From: Marinovum sp048263515
GTDB lineage: Bacteria > Pseudomonadota > Alphaproteobacteria > Rhodobacterales > Rhodobacteraceae
Assembly (NCBI RefSeq): GCF_048263515.1
Contig: NZ_JBLXEC010000012.1
Span: forward strand, 62,001-126,000
DNA length: 64,000 nucleotides
Direction: 5' to 3'
Position 1 is the stretch's first letter. Every line of letters starts with the position of its first letter. The position numbers and the translations under genes are program-made. The notes beneath the pieces are model-generated. The model did no database searches, was not told the DNA's origin, and saw only the letters and a list, made by a program, of their open reading frames with translations. Shown here in pieces: positions 26,583-34,393 of this stretch.

Positions 26583-27794
26583 ATGCATCTCACGTCGACA
26601 GACCGGCAGCCCAATCTGCCGCGGTACTTTTCGCAGGTCTTTGCCGCGGCCAGCGCCATGCAGCACGGGCGTTTGGACTTTGTCCTGCCGGACGGCCGCC
26701 GCTTTCGCGCCGTGGGGGCGCAGCCAGGGCCGGTGGCCGAGCTGATCGTGCACAACACCGACATCTTTGCCAGGCTGATCCGCGAAGGCGATCTGGGCTT
26801 TTGCGACGCCTATCTCGATGGCTGGTGGGACACGCCGGACCTCATGGCCTTTCTCGATCTGGTGCATGCGGACAACGACGATCTCTACGACGGTTTTCCC
26901 GGCATGGGGCTGGTGCGCGCCTACGAGCGGCTGCGCTTCTGGCTCAACGGAAATTCACGGCGACAGGCCCGCAAGAACATCTCGTACCATTACGATTTGG
27001 GCAATGATTTCTATGGCTTGTGGCTCGACGATACGATGACCTATTCCTCGGCGTTGTTCGATACCGGGCAGGAAAGCCTCGAAGGCGCGCAGATCGCCAA
27101 ATATGCCTCGCTGGTCGATCAGATGGGGGTGGCGCCGGGCGATCACGTGCTGGAAATCGGCTGCGGCTGGGGCGGGTTTGCCGAATATGCGGCGCGCGAA
27201 CGCGGGCTCAAGGTGACCGGGCTGACCATCAGCAAGGCGCAGTTCGACTATGCCCAGGACCGCATCGCCAAGGCCGGGCTGACCGATCAGGTGGAGTTCA
27301 AGCTGCAGGATTACCGCGACGAGCGCGGGCAATACGACGGCATCGCCAGCATCGAGATGTTCGAGGCGGTGGGCGAGAAATACTGGCCGGTCTATTTCGA
27401 CACGTTGCGCGACCGGCTGCGGCCCGGACGCACTGCGACGCTGCAGATCATCACCGTTCAGGACAAGCGCTGGGAGGTCTATCGCCGCGGCGTCGACTTC
27501 ATCCAGAAATACATCTTTCCGGGCGGCATGCTTCCCTCGCGCAAGGCGCTGCTGGCCGAGATCGAGCAGGCGGGGCTGGGTGTGCTGCGCTCGGTCGAGT
27601 TCGGCGAAAGCTACAGCCAGACCCTGCGGCGCTGGCACGAGACCTTCAACGCGCGCTGGGACGAGGTGGCGCAGCTGGGCTTTGATGACCGCTTCCGGCG
27701 GATGTGGAACTTTTATCTGACCTCTTGCGCCGCGACCTTCCACAGCGGTAACTGCGACGTGACACAGATTACCGTTCGGAGGCCCGCCGCCTGA
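26583..27794 (+). CDS. Cyclopropane-fatty-acyl-phospholipid synthase family methyltransferase
   Basis: A 403-residue SAM-dependent methyltransferase acting on membrane phospholipid acyl chains. The SAM motif is VLEIGCGWGGFAEYAARERG, preceded by the substrate-region motif SYHYDLGNDFYGLWLDDTMTY. Also present are GLTISKAQFDYAQDRI, SIEMFEAVGEKYWPVYF and QKYIFPGGMLPS, all typical of Cfa proteins. GAAGAAGTGAG lies just upstream of the ATG. The stop codon overlaps the trgA start (TGATG). Members in this family may add cyclopropane or other methyl-derived groups, so the exact product is not assigned. Its place after the photolyase gene suggests an oxidative or light stress role. Confidence 0.9.
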   Translation: MHLTSTDRQPNLPRYFSQVFAAASAMQHGRLDFVLPDGRRFRAVGAQPGPVAELIVHNTDIFARLIREGDLGFCDAYLDGWWDTPDLMAFLDLVHADNDDLYDGFPGMGLVRAYERLRFWLNGNSRRQARKNISYHYDLGNDFYGLWLDDTMTYSSALFDTGQESLEGAQIAKYASLVDQMGVAPGDHVLEIGCGWGGFAEYAARERGLKVTGLTISKAQFDYAQDRIAKAGLTDQVEFKLQDYRDERGQYDGIASIEMFEAVGEKYWPVYFDTLRDRLRPGRTATLQIITVQDKRWEVYRRGVDFIQKYIFPGGMLPSRKALLAEIEQAGLGVLRSVEFGESYSQTLRRWHETFNARWDEVAQLGFDDRFRRMWNFYLTSCAATFHSGNCDVTQITVRRPAA

Positions 27795-28234
27795 TGCCCA
27801 CGATCCCCAAGCTCGTTGCCGCGATTTCCCTGTCGGTCCTGGCCTATGTCGTCTCGAAGATGGTCATGGAGCTGATGCCCGAGTCGACGGACTTCGGGAT
27901 TTTTCTGCCACTTAACATGGCGATCGGCTTTTTCACCGGCTGGCTCTACACCGGGCCGCTGGCGACGACGCGGCTGGCGGATGCGCTGAGCTTCGGGTTC
28001 ACAGGCGCCGCGATCCTGGCCTTCGTGGCGCTCTTTGCGCAATCGGTCAACGAGATGACGCGGCTGTCGATGCGCCATCGCTATGGCGGGCCGATGGAGG
28101 CGATTGTCGATGTCTTTCAGATCGGTGTCGATTACGGCCAGAAGGCGTTCACGCTCGAGGTCCTGATGACCTTGGCGGTCGGTGGCTTCATCGCCGGCCT
28201 GCTCAGCTATCTCGCGTCGCGGCGCTGGAACTGA
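27794..28234 (+). CDS. trgA: TrgA family membrane protein (tellurite resistance locus)
   Basis: A 146-residue inner-membrane protein with about four hydrophobic segments: LVAAISLSVLAYVVSKMVME, FGIFLPLNMAIGFFTGWLYT, SFGFTGAAILAFVALFAQSV and EVLMTLAVGGFIAGLLSYLA. It matches TrgA, described with TrgB and CysK in R. sphaeroides high-level tellurite resistance. The start overlaps the stop of the preceding methyltransferase gene by one base, and trgB begins 5 nt after its stop. The molecular role of TrgA is not known. Confidence 0.85.
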   Translation: MPTIPKLVAAISLSVLAYVVSKMVMELMPESTDFGIFLPLNMAIGFFTGWLYTGPLATTRLADALSFGFTGAAILAFVALFAQSVNEMTRLSMRHRYGGPMEAIVDVFQIGVDYGQKAFTLEVLMTLAVGGFIAGLLSYLASRRWN

Positions 28235-28238
28235 GCCT

Positions 28239-29381
28239 GTGGCCGATCTGTTTTTCTATGGCACCCTGTGCCATGTGCCGCTGCTCGAGCGGGTGCTGGG
28301 TCGCTCGGCCAAGGCGTTGGGGCTGATCGAGGCGGAACTGCCGGGGTGGGCGGTCTATTGGGCCAAGGGCGAATGCTTTCCGACAATCCGGGCCGAGGCG
28401 GGCGGGCGCGCCCTGGGTGTGCTGCTGCGCGATCTGGGCGAGGAAGATCTGGCGCGGCTCGACCACTACGAAGGCGGCTTCGGCTATGCGCTGGAACCGC
28501 TCGAGGTGGTGACGGCCGAGGGGCGGGCGCAAGCCTTTGTCTATCTGCCCGACGGCGACCGCTGGCCGCTGGGGGCGCCCTGGAAGCTTGAGGATTGGGT
28601 GGCACGCTACGGCGCGCTGACGCTGGCGGCGGCGGATGAGGTGATGGAGCGCTTCGGCATCTCCTCGGCGCAGGAGATCGACACGCTCTTTTCCTGGATC
28701 CGGGCGCGCGGCTGGTCGCAGTGTCTGGCGCAGGAGGCCGCACCGACGACCCTGCGCCGCACGCCGGCGCCCGACGATTACCGGATCGAGGGGATGCGGC
28801 CGGGCTACGACGGCTTCTTCCGCCTGCGCGCCTTTGACATCTCGCACCGCCGTTTCGACGGCCAGCAGAGCGCCACCCTGGGGCGCGAGGCCTTTCAGGC
28901 CTTCGACGCGGCGCTGGTGCTGCCCTATGACCCGGTGGCCGATCAGCTGATGCTGGTCGAGCAGTTCCGCTTTGGCCCGGTTTGGCGCAAGGACCCGGTG
29001 CCCTGGATGCTGGAGCCGATCGCGGGCCTCGTCGACGCCGGTGAAGACCCCGCAGATTGCGCCCGGCGCGAGGCGGTCGAGGAGGCCGGGCTGGAGTTGG
29101 GCGATCTGCGGCTGATGACCCGGGTCTATGCCTCGCCGGGCTATTCGACCGAGTTCTTTCACTGCTACCTCGGGCTCTGCGATCTGAGCCGGGAGAACGG
29201 CGGTCTGGCCGGTCTGGCGCATGAGAACGAGGATATCCGCAGCCACGTGATCTCCTTCGACCGGGCGATGGAGCTGGTCGACAGCGGCGAGGCCAATGCC
29301 GGGCCACTGGCGCTGATGCTGCTCTGGCTCGCACGCCATCGTGAGGAACTCCGCCGCGACGGTCTGCCAGCGCGCCCTTGA
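28239..29381 (+). CDS. trgB: TrgB: gamma-glutamylcyclotransferase-like domain fused to Nudix hydrolase
   Basis: A 380-residue two-domain protein read from GTG at 28239. Residues 1-140 form an AIG2/GGCT-like domain (VADLFFYGTLCHVPLLERVL, DLARLDHYEGGFGYALEPLE). Residues about 190-375 form an ADP-ribose pyrophosphatase-type Nudix domain with the box GLVDAGEDPADCARREAVEEAG followed by LELGDL, fitting Gx5Ex7REUxEExGU. The two domains are joined by a linker rich in Ala and Thr. The gene sits 5 nt after trgA and 54 bp before cysK, the order known from R. sphaeroides. Hydrolysis of ADP-ribose or a related nucleotide is expected; the link to tellurite resistance is genetic only. Confidence 0.88.
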   Translation: MADLFFYGTLCHVPLLERVLGRSAKALGLIEAELPGWAVYWAKGECFPTIRAEAGGRALGVLLRDLGEEDLARLDHYEGGFGYALEPLEVVTAEGRAQAFVYLPDGDRWPLGAPWKLEDWVARYGALTLAAADEVMERFGISSAQEIDTLFSWIRARGWSQCLAQEAAPTTLRRTPAPDDYRIEGMRPGYDGFFRLRAFDISHRRFDGQQSATLGREAFQAFDAALVLPYDPVADQLMLVEQFRFGPVWRKDPVPWMLEPIAGLVDAGEDPADCARREAVEEAGLELGDLRLMTRVYASPGYSTEFFHCYLGLCDLSRENGGLAGLAHENEDIRSHVISFDRAMELVDSGEANAGPLALMLLWLARHREELRRDGLPARP

Positions 29382-29435
29382 GTTCACGCCGCACGGCGCA
29401 TACACAACGAGAAATCCTGAAGGAGAGCGGACATC

Positions 29436-30470
29436 ATGCGCATTGCATCCGATCTGGCCGACGCCGTTGGCAACACCCCCCTGATCAAGCTGAGAAAAGC
29501 CAGCGAAGAGACCGGCTGCACCATCCTGGGCAAGGCCGAGTTCATGAACCCGGGCCAGTCGGTCAAGGATCGCGCGGCGCTTTATATCATCAAGGATGCG
29601 GTCGAGAAGGGCCTGCTGAAACCCGGCGGCACGATTGTCGAGGGCACGGCAGGCAACACCGGCATCGGCCTGGCGCTGGTGGGGGCCTCCATGGGCTTTC
29701 GCACCGTCATCGTGATCCCCGAGACGCAAAGCCAGGAAAAGAAGGACATGATCCGCCTGGCCGGGGCCGAGCTGGTGCAGGTGCCGGCGGCGCCCTATCG
29801 CAACCCCAACAACTACGTGCGCTATTCCGGCCGTCTGGCCGAGAAGATGGCACGCAACTCCAACGAGGGCGTGATCTGGGCCAACCAGTTCGACAACACC
29901 GCCAACCGGCAGGCGCATGTCGAGACCACCGGCCCAGAGATCTGGGAACAGACCGGCGGCAAGGTCGACGGCTTCATCTGCGCCGTGGGATCGGGTGGCA
30001 CGCTGGCCGGCGTCGCCGAGGCGCTGCAGCCCAAGGGCGTCAAGATCGGCCTGGCCGATCCCGACGGCGCGACGCTGCACAATTACTACACCACCGGCGA
30101 GCACAAGGCCGAGGGCGGGTCGATCACCGAGGGCATCGGCCAGGGGCGGATCACCGCCAACCTCGAAGGCTTCAAGCCGGATTTCAGCTACAACATCCCG
30201 GACAGCGAAGCGCTGCCCATCGTCTTTGACCTGCTCAAGGAAGAGGGGCTCTGCCTTGGCGGGTCGTCCGGCATCAACGTCGCCGGTGCGATCCGTCTGG
30301 CCAGGGAAATGGGGCCGGGGCACACCATCGTCACCGTGCTCTGCGACTATGGCACGCGCTACCAGTCCAAGCTCTTCAACCCCGAGTTCCTGCGTGACAA
30401 GGGGCTGCCGACGCCGGATTGGCTGACCCGCGCGCCGGCCTCGATCCCCGGTGTCTTCGAGGACAACTGA
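29436..30470 (+). CDS. cysK: Cysteine synthase A (O-acetylserine sulfhydrylase)
   Basis: A 344-residue PLP enzyme making cysteine from O-acetylserine and sulfide. The PLP lysine lies in NPGQSVKDRAALYIIKDAVE. The phosphate-binding and substrate loops are EGTAGNTGIGLALVG and AVGSGGTLAGVAEAL. It is slightly longer than E. coli CysK, with the insertion VPAAPYRNPNNYVRYSGRLA, as in cyanobacterial and rhodobacterial forms. CTGAAGGAGAG lies upstream of the ATG. It follows trgAB, in the same order as the R. sphaeroides tellurite locus, and its stop overlaps the mscS-like start (TGATG). Confidence 0.95.
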   Translation: MRIASDLADAVGNTPLIKLRKASEETGCTILGKAEFMNPGQSVKDRAALYIIKDAVEKGLLKPGGTIVEGTAGNTGIGLALVGASMGFRTVIVIPETQSQEKKDMIRLAGAELVQVPAAPYRNPNNYVRYSGRLAEKMARNSNEGVIWANQFDNTANRQAHVETTGPEIWEQTGGKVDGFICAVGSGGTLAGVAEALQPKGVKIGLADPDGATLHNYYTTGEHKAEGGSITEGIGQGRITANLEGFKPDFSYNIPDSEALPIVFDLLKEEGLCLGGSSGINVAGAIRLAREMGPGHTIVTVLCDYGTRYQSKLFNPEFLRDKGLPTPDWLTRAPASIPGVFEDN

Positions 30471-32959
30471 TGCGTTTTTCCACCGTGCTGCCGGCAGTTC
30501 TGCTGGCGCTAGTCGTCTCCCTCTTCCTGCCCGCAAATGCGCTCAGGGCGCAGGACCTGTCGGCCGGTGGCGTTGCCACCGACACCCAGGTTCTCGACCT
30601 GATCGTCGGCGGCGAGGCGCTGGACTATCAGTCCTGGACCGATCTGGCCGAACGCGCCGAGGCCGCGCTCGAGGCCGGACGAGCCTCTGACACCGCCTTC
30701 GAGGCGCTGCGGCGCGAGCTGGTGGAGTGGCGGGCGCAGTTCCTGGCGGCGCAAGGCACCAACCAGTCGCGCATCCGCACGCTGCAATCGCAGCTCGACG
30801 CCCTTGGCGAGCCTCCGGCAGAAGGCGAGACCGAGGCCGAGGAAGTCGCCAACCGCCGCGCCGAACTGGCCGAGCAGCTGGCCGAGCTGCGCGCCCCGGT
30901 GCGCGCCGCGGAAGAGGCCTACAACCGCGCCGACGGGCTGATCAGCGAGATCGACGCCCTGATCCGCGCCCGCCAGACCGATGCGCTGTTCCAGTTGGGT
31001 CCGATCCCGCTGATGCCGGAGAACTGGGCCATTGCCGCGCGCGAGATGGGCGAGGCCTGGAGCGCGACCGTGACCGAGGCCCGGACCTCGTGGAATTCCG
31101 AGATCAACCGCAGCAAGCTGCGCAACAACCTGCCGACGGTGCTGCTGCTCTTGCTGGTGGGCATCGTGCTGGTGCTGCGCGGCCGCGCCTGGGCGCGGGC
31201 CGGCGGCGCCTGGATGCGGCGCACCTCGGTGCGCGGCGGCACGGTCTTCAGTTTCCTTGTCTCCGTCGGACAGATCGTCATTCCGCTGATCGGCCTCTAC
31301 GCGCTGACCGAGGCGGTCTTTGCCACCGGCTCTGCCGGGGTCCGGATGACCGCATTGCTCGACAATCTGCCGTCCTGGGGTCTGGTGATCCTCGGGCTGC
31401 GCTGGCTGGTCGACCGGCTGTTTTCGCAGCATGACGGCGACCGGATGCTGCCGATGGCGCGCGCACAGCGCCGCGAGGCCCGGACCTATGCCAGCACCCT
31501 GGCGATCCTGCTGGTGCTGCGCGACGCGCTGTACGAATTCGGCGCGGTCGAGAACTTTTCCGCCGCCACCATCTCGGTGCTGGAATTCCCGCTGCTGGTG
31601 GTCACCTCGCTGATCCTGTTCCGGCTTGGCCAGTTGATGGTCACCCATATCAAGTTCGACAGCGCCAATGCCGAACGCATGGTGCGGGCGCGGGTGGTGA
31701 GCTTTCTCGGCCGGATCGTCATCCTTGTCTCGATCGTGGGGCCGGTACTGGCCGCGACTGGGTATGGCGCCGCGGCGTCCTGGCTGATCTTTCCGACCAT
31801 CAGCACCCTCGGGCTGCTGGGTCTGATCGTGGTGCTGCAGCGCTTTACCAACGATCTCTATCGCTACGTGATGCGCCAGTCCGAGGAAGAGGCCGACAGC
31901 CTGATCACCGTGCTGATCGGCTTCATGCTGGCCTTGGCGGCGCTGCCTTTCCTGGCGCTGATCTGGGGCGCACGGGTTGCCGATCTGACCGAGCTCTGGA
32001 CCAAGGTGGGCGAAGGCTTTGCCATTGGTGACAGCCGCATTTCGCCGATGGATTTCCTTGTGCTGCTGCTGGTCTTTGTCGTCGGCTACATGGCGACGCG
32101 GCTGCTGCAGGGCGCGCTCAAGAACTCGATCCTGCCAAAGACCAAGATCGACACCGGCGGCCAGAACGCCATCATCTCGGGCATCGGCTATGTCGGGATC
32201 TTCATCGCCGCGCTGGTGGCGATCACCTCGGCCGGGCTCGACCTGTCGTCGCTGGCCATCGTTGCCGGTGCGCTGTCGGTGGGCATCGGTTTCGGCCTGC
32301 AGAACATCGTGTCGAACTTTGTCTCGGGCATCATCCTGCTGATCGAACGCCCCATCGCCGAGGGCGACTGGATCGAGGTCGGCGGCATTCACGGCACGGT
32401 CAAGCGGATCTCGGTGCGCTCCACCAAGCTCGAGACCTTCGACCGGTTTGACGTCATCATCCCCAATGCCGATTTCGTCTCGGGCCGGGTGGCGAACTAT
32501 ACCCGCGGCAATTCCGTGGGCCGGATCGTCGTGCCGGTGGGCGTGGCCTATGGCACCGATACCCGCAAGGTGCAGGACATCCTGCTCAAGATCGCGCGGC
32601 ATCACGACCAGGTGCTGATGAACCCCGAGCCTTCGGCGGATTTCATCGGCTTCGGCGCGGATTCGCTGGATTTCCAGATCCGCGCGGTGCTGCGCGACAT
32701 CGGACAGGGCATGGCGGTGCGCACCGAGATGCGCCACCAGATCGTCGAAGCCTTTGCCAAGGAAAACATCGAAGTGCCCTTTGCCCAGCGCGACATCTGG
32801 CTGCGCAACCCCGAGGCGCTGCGCCCGGCCGATCCCAAGGCCGATGGCGGCCCGCCGCCGGCCGATCCTGTCGAGGCTGCGCCGCCCTCGGGCGCGTCGC
32901 GTGAGCCGTCGCCGGGCGACGGCGAGGGCGGGGTGACCGGAGGAGACGCCGACAAATGA
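30470..32959 (+). CDS. MscS-family mechanosensitive channel with DUF3772 periplasmic domain
   Basis: An 829-residue inner-membrane channel. A signal peptide (MRFSTVLPAVLLALVVSLFL) is followed by a periplasmic part of about 200 residues with helical, Glu/Ala-rich sequence (DUF3772). Around ten membrane segments occur between about residues 220 and 600. The MscS pore and beta domain are clear: GALSVGIGFGLQNIVSNFVS, GIILLIERPIAEGDWIEVGG, VKRISVRSTKLETFDRFDVI and PNADFVSGRVANYTRGNSVG. The C-terminus is a Pro/Gly-rich tail. It would release solutes during osmotic downshift. The start overlaps the cysK stop and the end overlaps the next gene by 4 nt. Confidence 0.9.
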   Translation: MRFSTVLPAVLLALVVSLFLPANALRAQDLSAGGVATDTQVLDLIVGGEALDYQSWTDLAERAEAALEAGRASDTAFEALRRELVEWRAQFLAAQGTNQSRIRTLQSQLDALGEPPAEGETEAEEVANRRAELAEQLAELRAPVRAAEEAYNRADGLISEIDALIRARQTDALFQLGPIPLMPENWAIAAREMGEAWSATVTEARTSWNSEINRSKLRNNLPTVLLLLLVGIVLVLRGRAWARAGGAWMRRTSVRGGTVFSFLVSVGQIVIPLIGLYALTEAVFATGSAGVRMTALLDNLPSWGLVILGLRWLVDRLFSQHDGDRMLPMARAQRREARTYASTLAILLVLRDALYEFGAVENFSAATISVLEFPLLVVTSLILFRLGQLMVTHIKFDSANAERMVRARVVSFLGRIVILVSIVGPVLAATGYGAAASWLIFPTISTLGLLGLIVVLQRFTNDLYRYVMRQSEEEADSLITVLIGFMLALAALPFLALIWGARVADLTELWTKVGEGFAIGDSRISPMDFLVLLLVFVVGYMATRLLQGALKNSILPKTKIDTGGQNAIISGIGYVGIFIAALVAITSAGLDLSSLAIVAGALSVGIGFGLQNIVSNFVSGIILLIERPIAEGDWIEVGGIHGTVKRISVRSTKLETFDRFDVIIPNADFVSGRVANYTRGNSVGRIVVPVGVAYGTDTRKVQDILLKIARHHDQVLMNPEPSADFIGFGADSLDFQIRAVLRDIGQGMAVRTEMRHQIVEAFAKENIEVPFAQRDIWLRNPEALRPADPKADGGPPPADPVEAAPPSGASREPSPGDGEGGVTGGDADK

Positions 32960-33675
32960 CCGAGCTTCTGTTTCGCGCGGATCCCTATCGTCGCGAGGCC
33001 CCGGCCAGGGTGACGGGCCACACGCCCGAGGGCGGCATCATCCTCGACCGCACGGTGTTCTACCCCACCGGCGGTGGCCAGCCCGGCGACAGCGGCATGC
33101 TGGTCTGGGACGGTGTCGAGATGCCGATCGCCACCACGGTCAAGGGCGAGGGCGCAGCCGTGGTGCTGGTCCCGGCCGAGCCGCTGCCGCTGCCCGGCAA
33201 GGGCACCCACGTCATGCAATACCTCGACTGGGAGCGGCGGCATCGGCACATGCGCGTGCACACCGCGCTGCACCTGTTGTCAGTGGTGGTACCCCTGCCG
33301 GTGACCGGCGGGGCGATCACCTCTGACAAGGGGCGGCTCGATTTCGACATGCCCGAAGCGCCGGCCGACCGCGACATCATCGAAGAGGCGCTGCACTTGC
33401 TGGTCGAGCGCGACCTGCCGGTGACCGAGACCTGGGTCACCGACGAGGTGCTGGCCGCCACGCCCGAACTGGTCAAGACCATGTCGGTCAAGCCGCCGCG
33501 CGGCCAGGGCAAGGTGCGCCTTGTGCGGATCGGCAAGGGCGGCGACCAGGTCGATCTGCAGCCCTGTGGCGGGACCCATGTCGCCCGCACCGGCGAGATC
33601 GGTGCCATTCGTCTGGGCAAGATCGAGAAGAAGGGCCGGCAGAACCGCCGCCTGAACGTGATCCTCGACAGCTGA
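32956..33675 (+). CDS. Alanyl-tRNA editing protein, AlaX type
   Basis: A 239-residue stand-alone editing domain that removes wrongly attached Ser or Gly from tRNA-Ala. Zinc-binding residues are visible: HxxxH as VHTALHLLSV near residue 101, and CxxxH as QPCGGTHVARTGEIG near residue 205. The N-terminal YPTGGGQPGDSG matches the AlaRS editing-associated fold. Length fits AlaX-M. It overlaps the mechanosensitive channel gene by 4 nt and is the last gene of the run that starts at 25111. A tRNA-Ser gene follows about 95 bp later. Confidence 0.92.
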   Translation: MTELLFRADPYRREAPARVTGHTPEGGIILDRTVFYPTGGGQPGDSGMLVWDGVEMPIATTVKGEGAAVVLVPAEPLPLPGKGTHVMQYLDWERRHRHMRVHTALHLLSVVVPLPVTGGAITSDKGRLDFDMPEAPADRDIIEEALHLLVERDLPVTETWVTDEVLAATPELVKTMSVKPPRGQGKVRLVRIGKGGDQVDLQPCGGTHVARTGEIGAIRLGKIEKKGRQNRRLNVILDS

Positions 33676-33770
33676 GATCGCGGCTCTTGCGGCGGCGGGG
33701 CAGATTTCCTTGGATACCGTTGCATTTGCTCTTGAAACCCGGTCGGGGTCGAGGCTAAACACCCGCGCAC

Positions 33771-33860
33771 GGACAGTTGGCCGAGTGGTCGAAGGCGCAC
33801 GCCTGGAAAGTGTGTAGGCGGGAGACCGTCTCGAGGGTTCGAATCCCTCACTGTCCGCCA
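33771..33860 (+). tRNA. tRNA-Ser (GGA)
   Basis: A 90-nt cloverleaf with acceptor arms GGACAGT and ACTGTCC, then encoded GCCA. The anticodon stem is CACGC/GTGTG around the loop CTGGAAA, so the anticodon is GGA at 33805-33807. A long variable arm (GCGGGAGACCGTC region) marks a class II serine tRNA, and the T arm is GAGGG-TTCGAAT-CCCTC. It decodes UCC and UCU. Confidence 0.97.
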
Positions 33861-33925
33861 CCTCTCTTATTGCAGTGTTTAATTTGCCGGCCCCGGGCTG
33901 GTCAGAGCCTTTGCTGCGCCTGTAT

Positions 33926-33946
33926 GTTCGCTCTAATGGAGCGAAC
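33926..33946. terminator. Hairpin downstream of tRNA-Ser
   Basis: GTTCGCTC (33926-33933) and GAGCGAAC (33939-33946) form a perfect 8-bp stem with loop TAATG, about 65 nt after the tRNA. No T-run follows, so it may be a processing or weak termination structure rather than a classic terminator. Confidence 0.4.
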
Positions 33947-34074
33947 CTGCGGAGTGACCGGCGCCTGCGCGGTTTTCACCACATAGGCCCGGCCTCCGCG
34001 CGGTTGTCCCTTCACAGCCGCGCCGCCGTCTGCGACACAGGGCGACCAATCACAACAACCTGCCGAGTTCGCCC

Positions 34075-34365
34075 ATGCGCCGTACCGTCTTGCCCGTCCT
34101 CTTCATGCTTTCCCTGCTGGCCGGTTGCGCCGGTGGTGTCACCGGCAGCCGCGCGGTGGTCGACCGTGTGGGCGCGGATGATTTCCTCAAGCTCAGGGCG
34201 GGACCGGGGCTTGGCTATCGGGTGATCCTGGGCCTGCCTGACGGCACCGAGCTGTTGCGCGGCGATTGCACCACCGAGCTGGGCCAGGAATGGTGCCAGG
34301 TGTCGCTGGCGCGGGGGCCGGGGATCAGCGGCTATGTGGCGGCGGATTACCTGAAGACCCCCTGA
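34075..34365 (+). CDS. Small SH3-domain lipoprotein
   Basis: A 96-residue exported protein. MRRTVLPVLFMLSLLAGCAG gives a lipoprotein signal with the lipobox LAGC and Cys18. The remainder is a bacterial SH3 (SH3_3) domain: DFLKLRAGPGLGYRVILGLP, then WCQVSLARGPGISGYVAADY. Such domains often bind peptidoglycan or other envelope parts. It probably sits in the outer or inner membrane facing the periplasm. It converges with the RND transporter gene, 28 bp away. Confidence 0.85.
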   Translation: MRRTVLPVLFMLSLLAGCAGGVTGSRAVVDRVGADDFLKLRAGPGLGYRVILGLPDGTELLRGDCTTELGQEWCQVSLARGPGISGYVAADYLKTP

Positions 34366-34393
34366 CCGGAAGGACGCCGGGCAGGGGCCGGGC

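Noticed and set aside
28203..30536. A 777-codon open frame on the minus strand across trgB and cysK
   Set aside because: It is an effect of high GC content opposite two well-recognised genes; the sequence is rich in R, H, A and Q without domains.
30509..32737. A 742-codon open frame on the minus strand opposite the MscS gene
   Set aside because: Shadow of the real gene, with His/Gln-rich low-complexity content.
33771..33860. tRNA-Ser as an integration site for a mobile element
   Set aside because: No integrase gene and no second copy of the tRNA 3' end was seen nearby; flanking genes look like core genome.
33926..33946. GTTCGCTC...GAGCGAAC as a LexA box
   Set aside because: Alphaproteobacterial LexA sites are GTTC-N7-GTTC direct repeats; this is an inverted repeat and fits a hairpin better.
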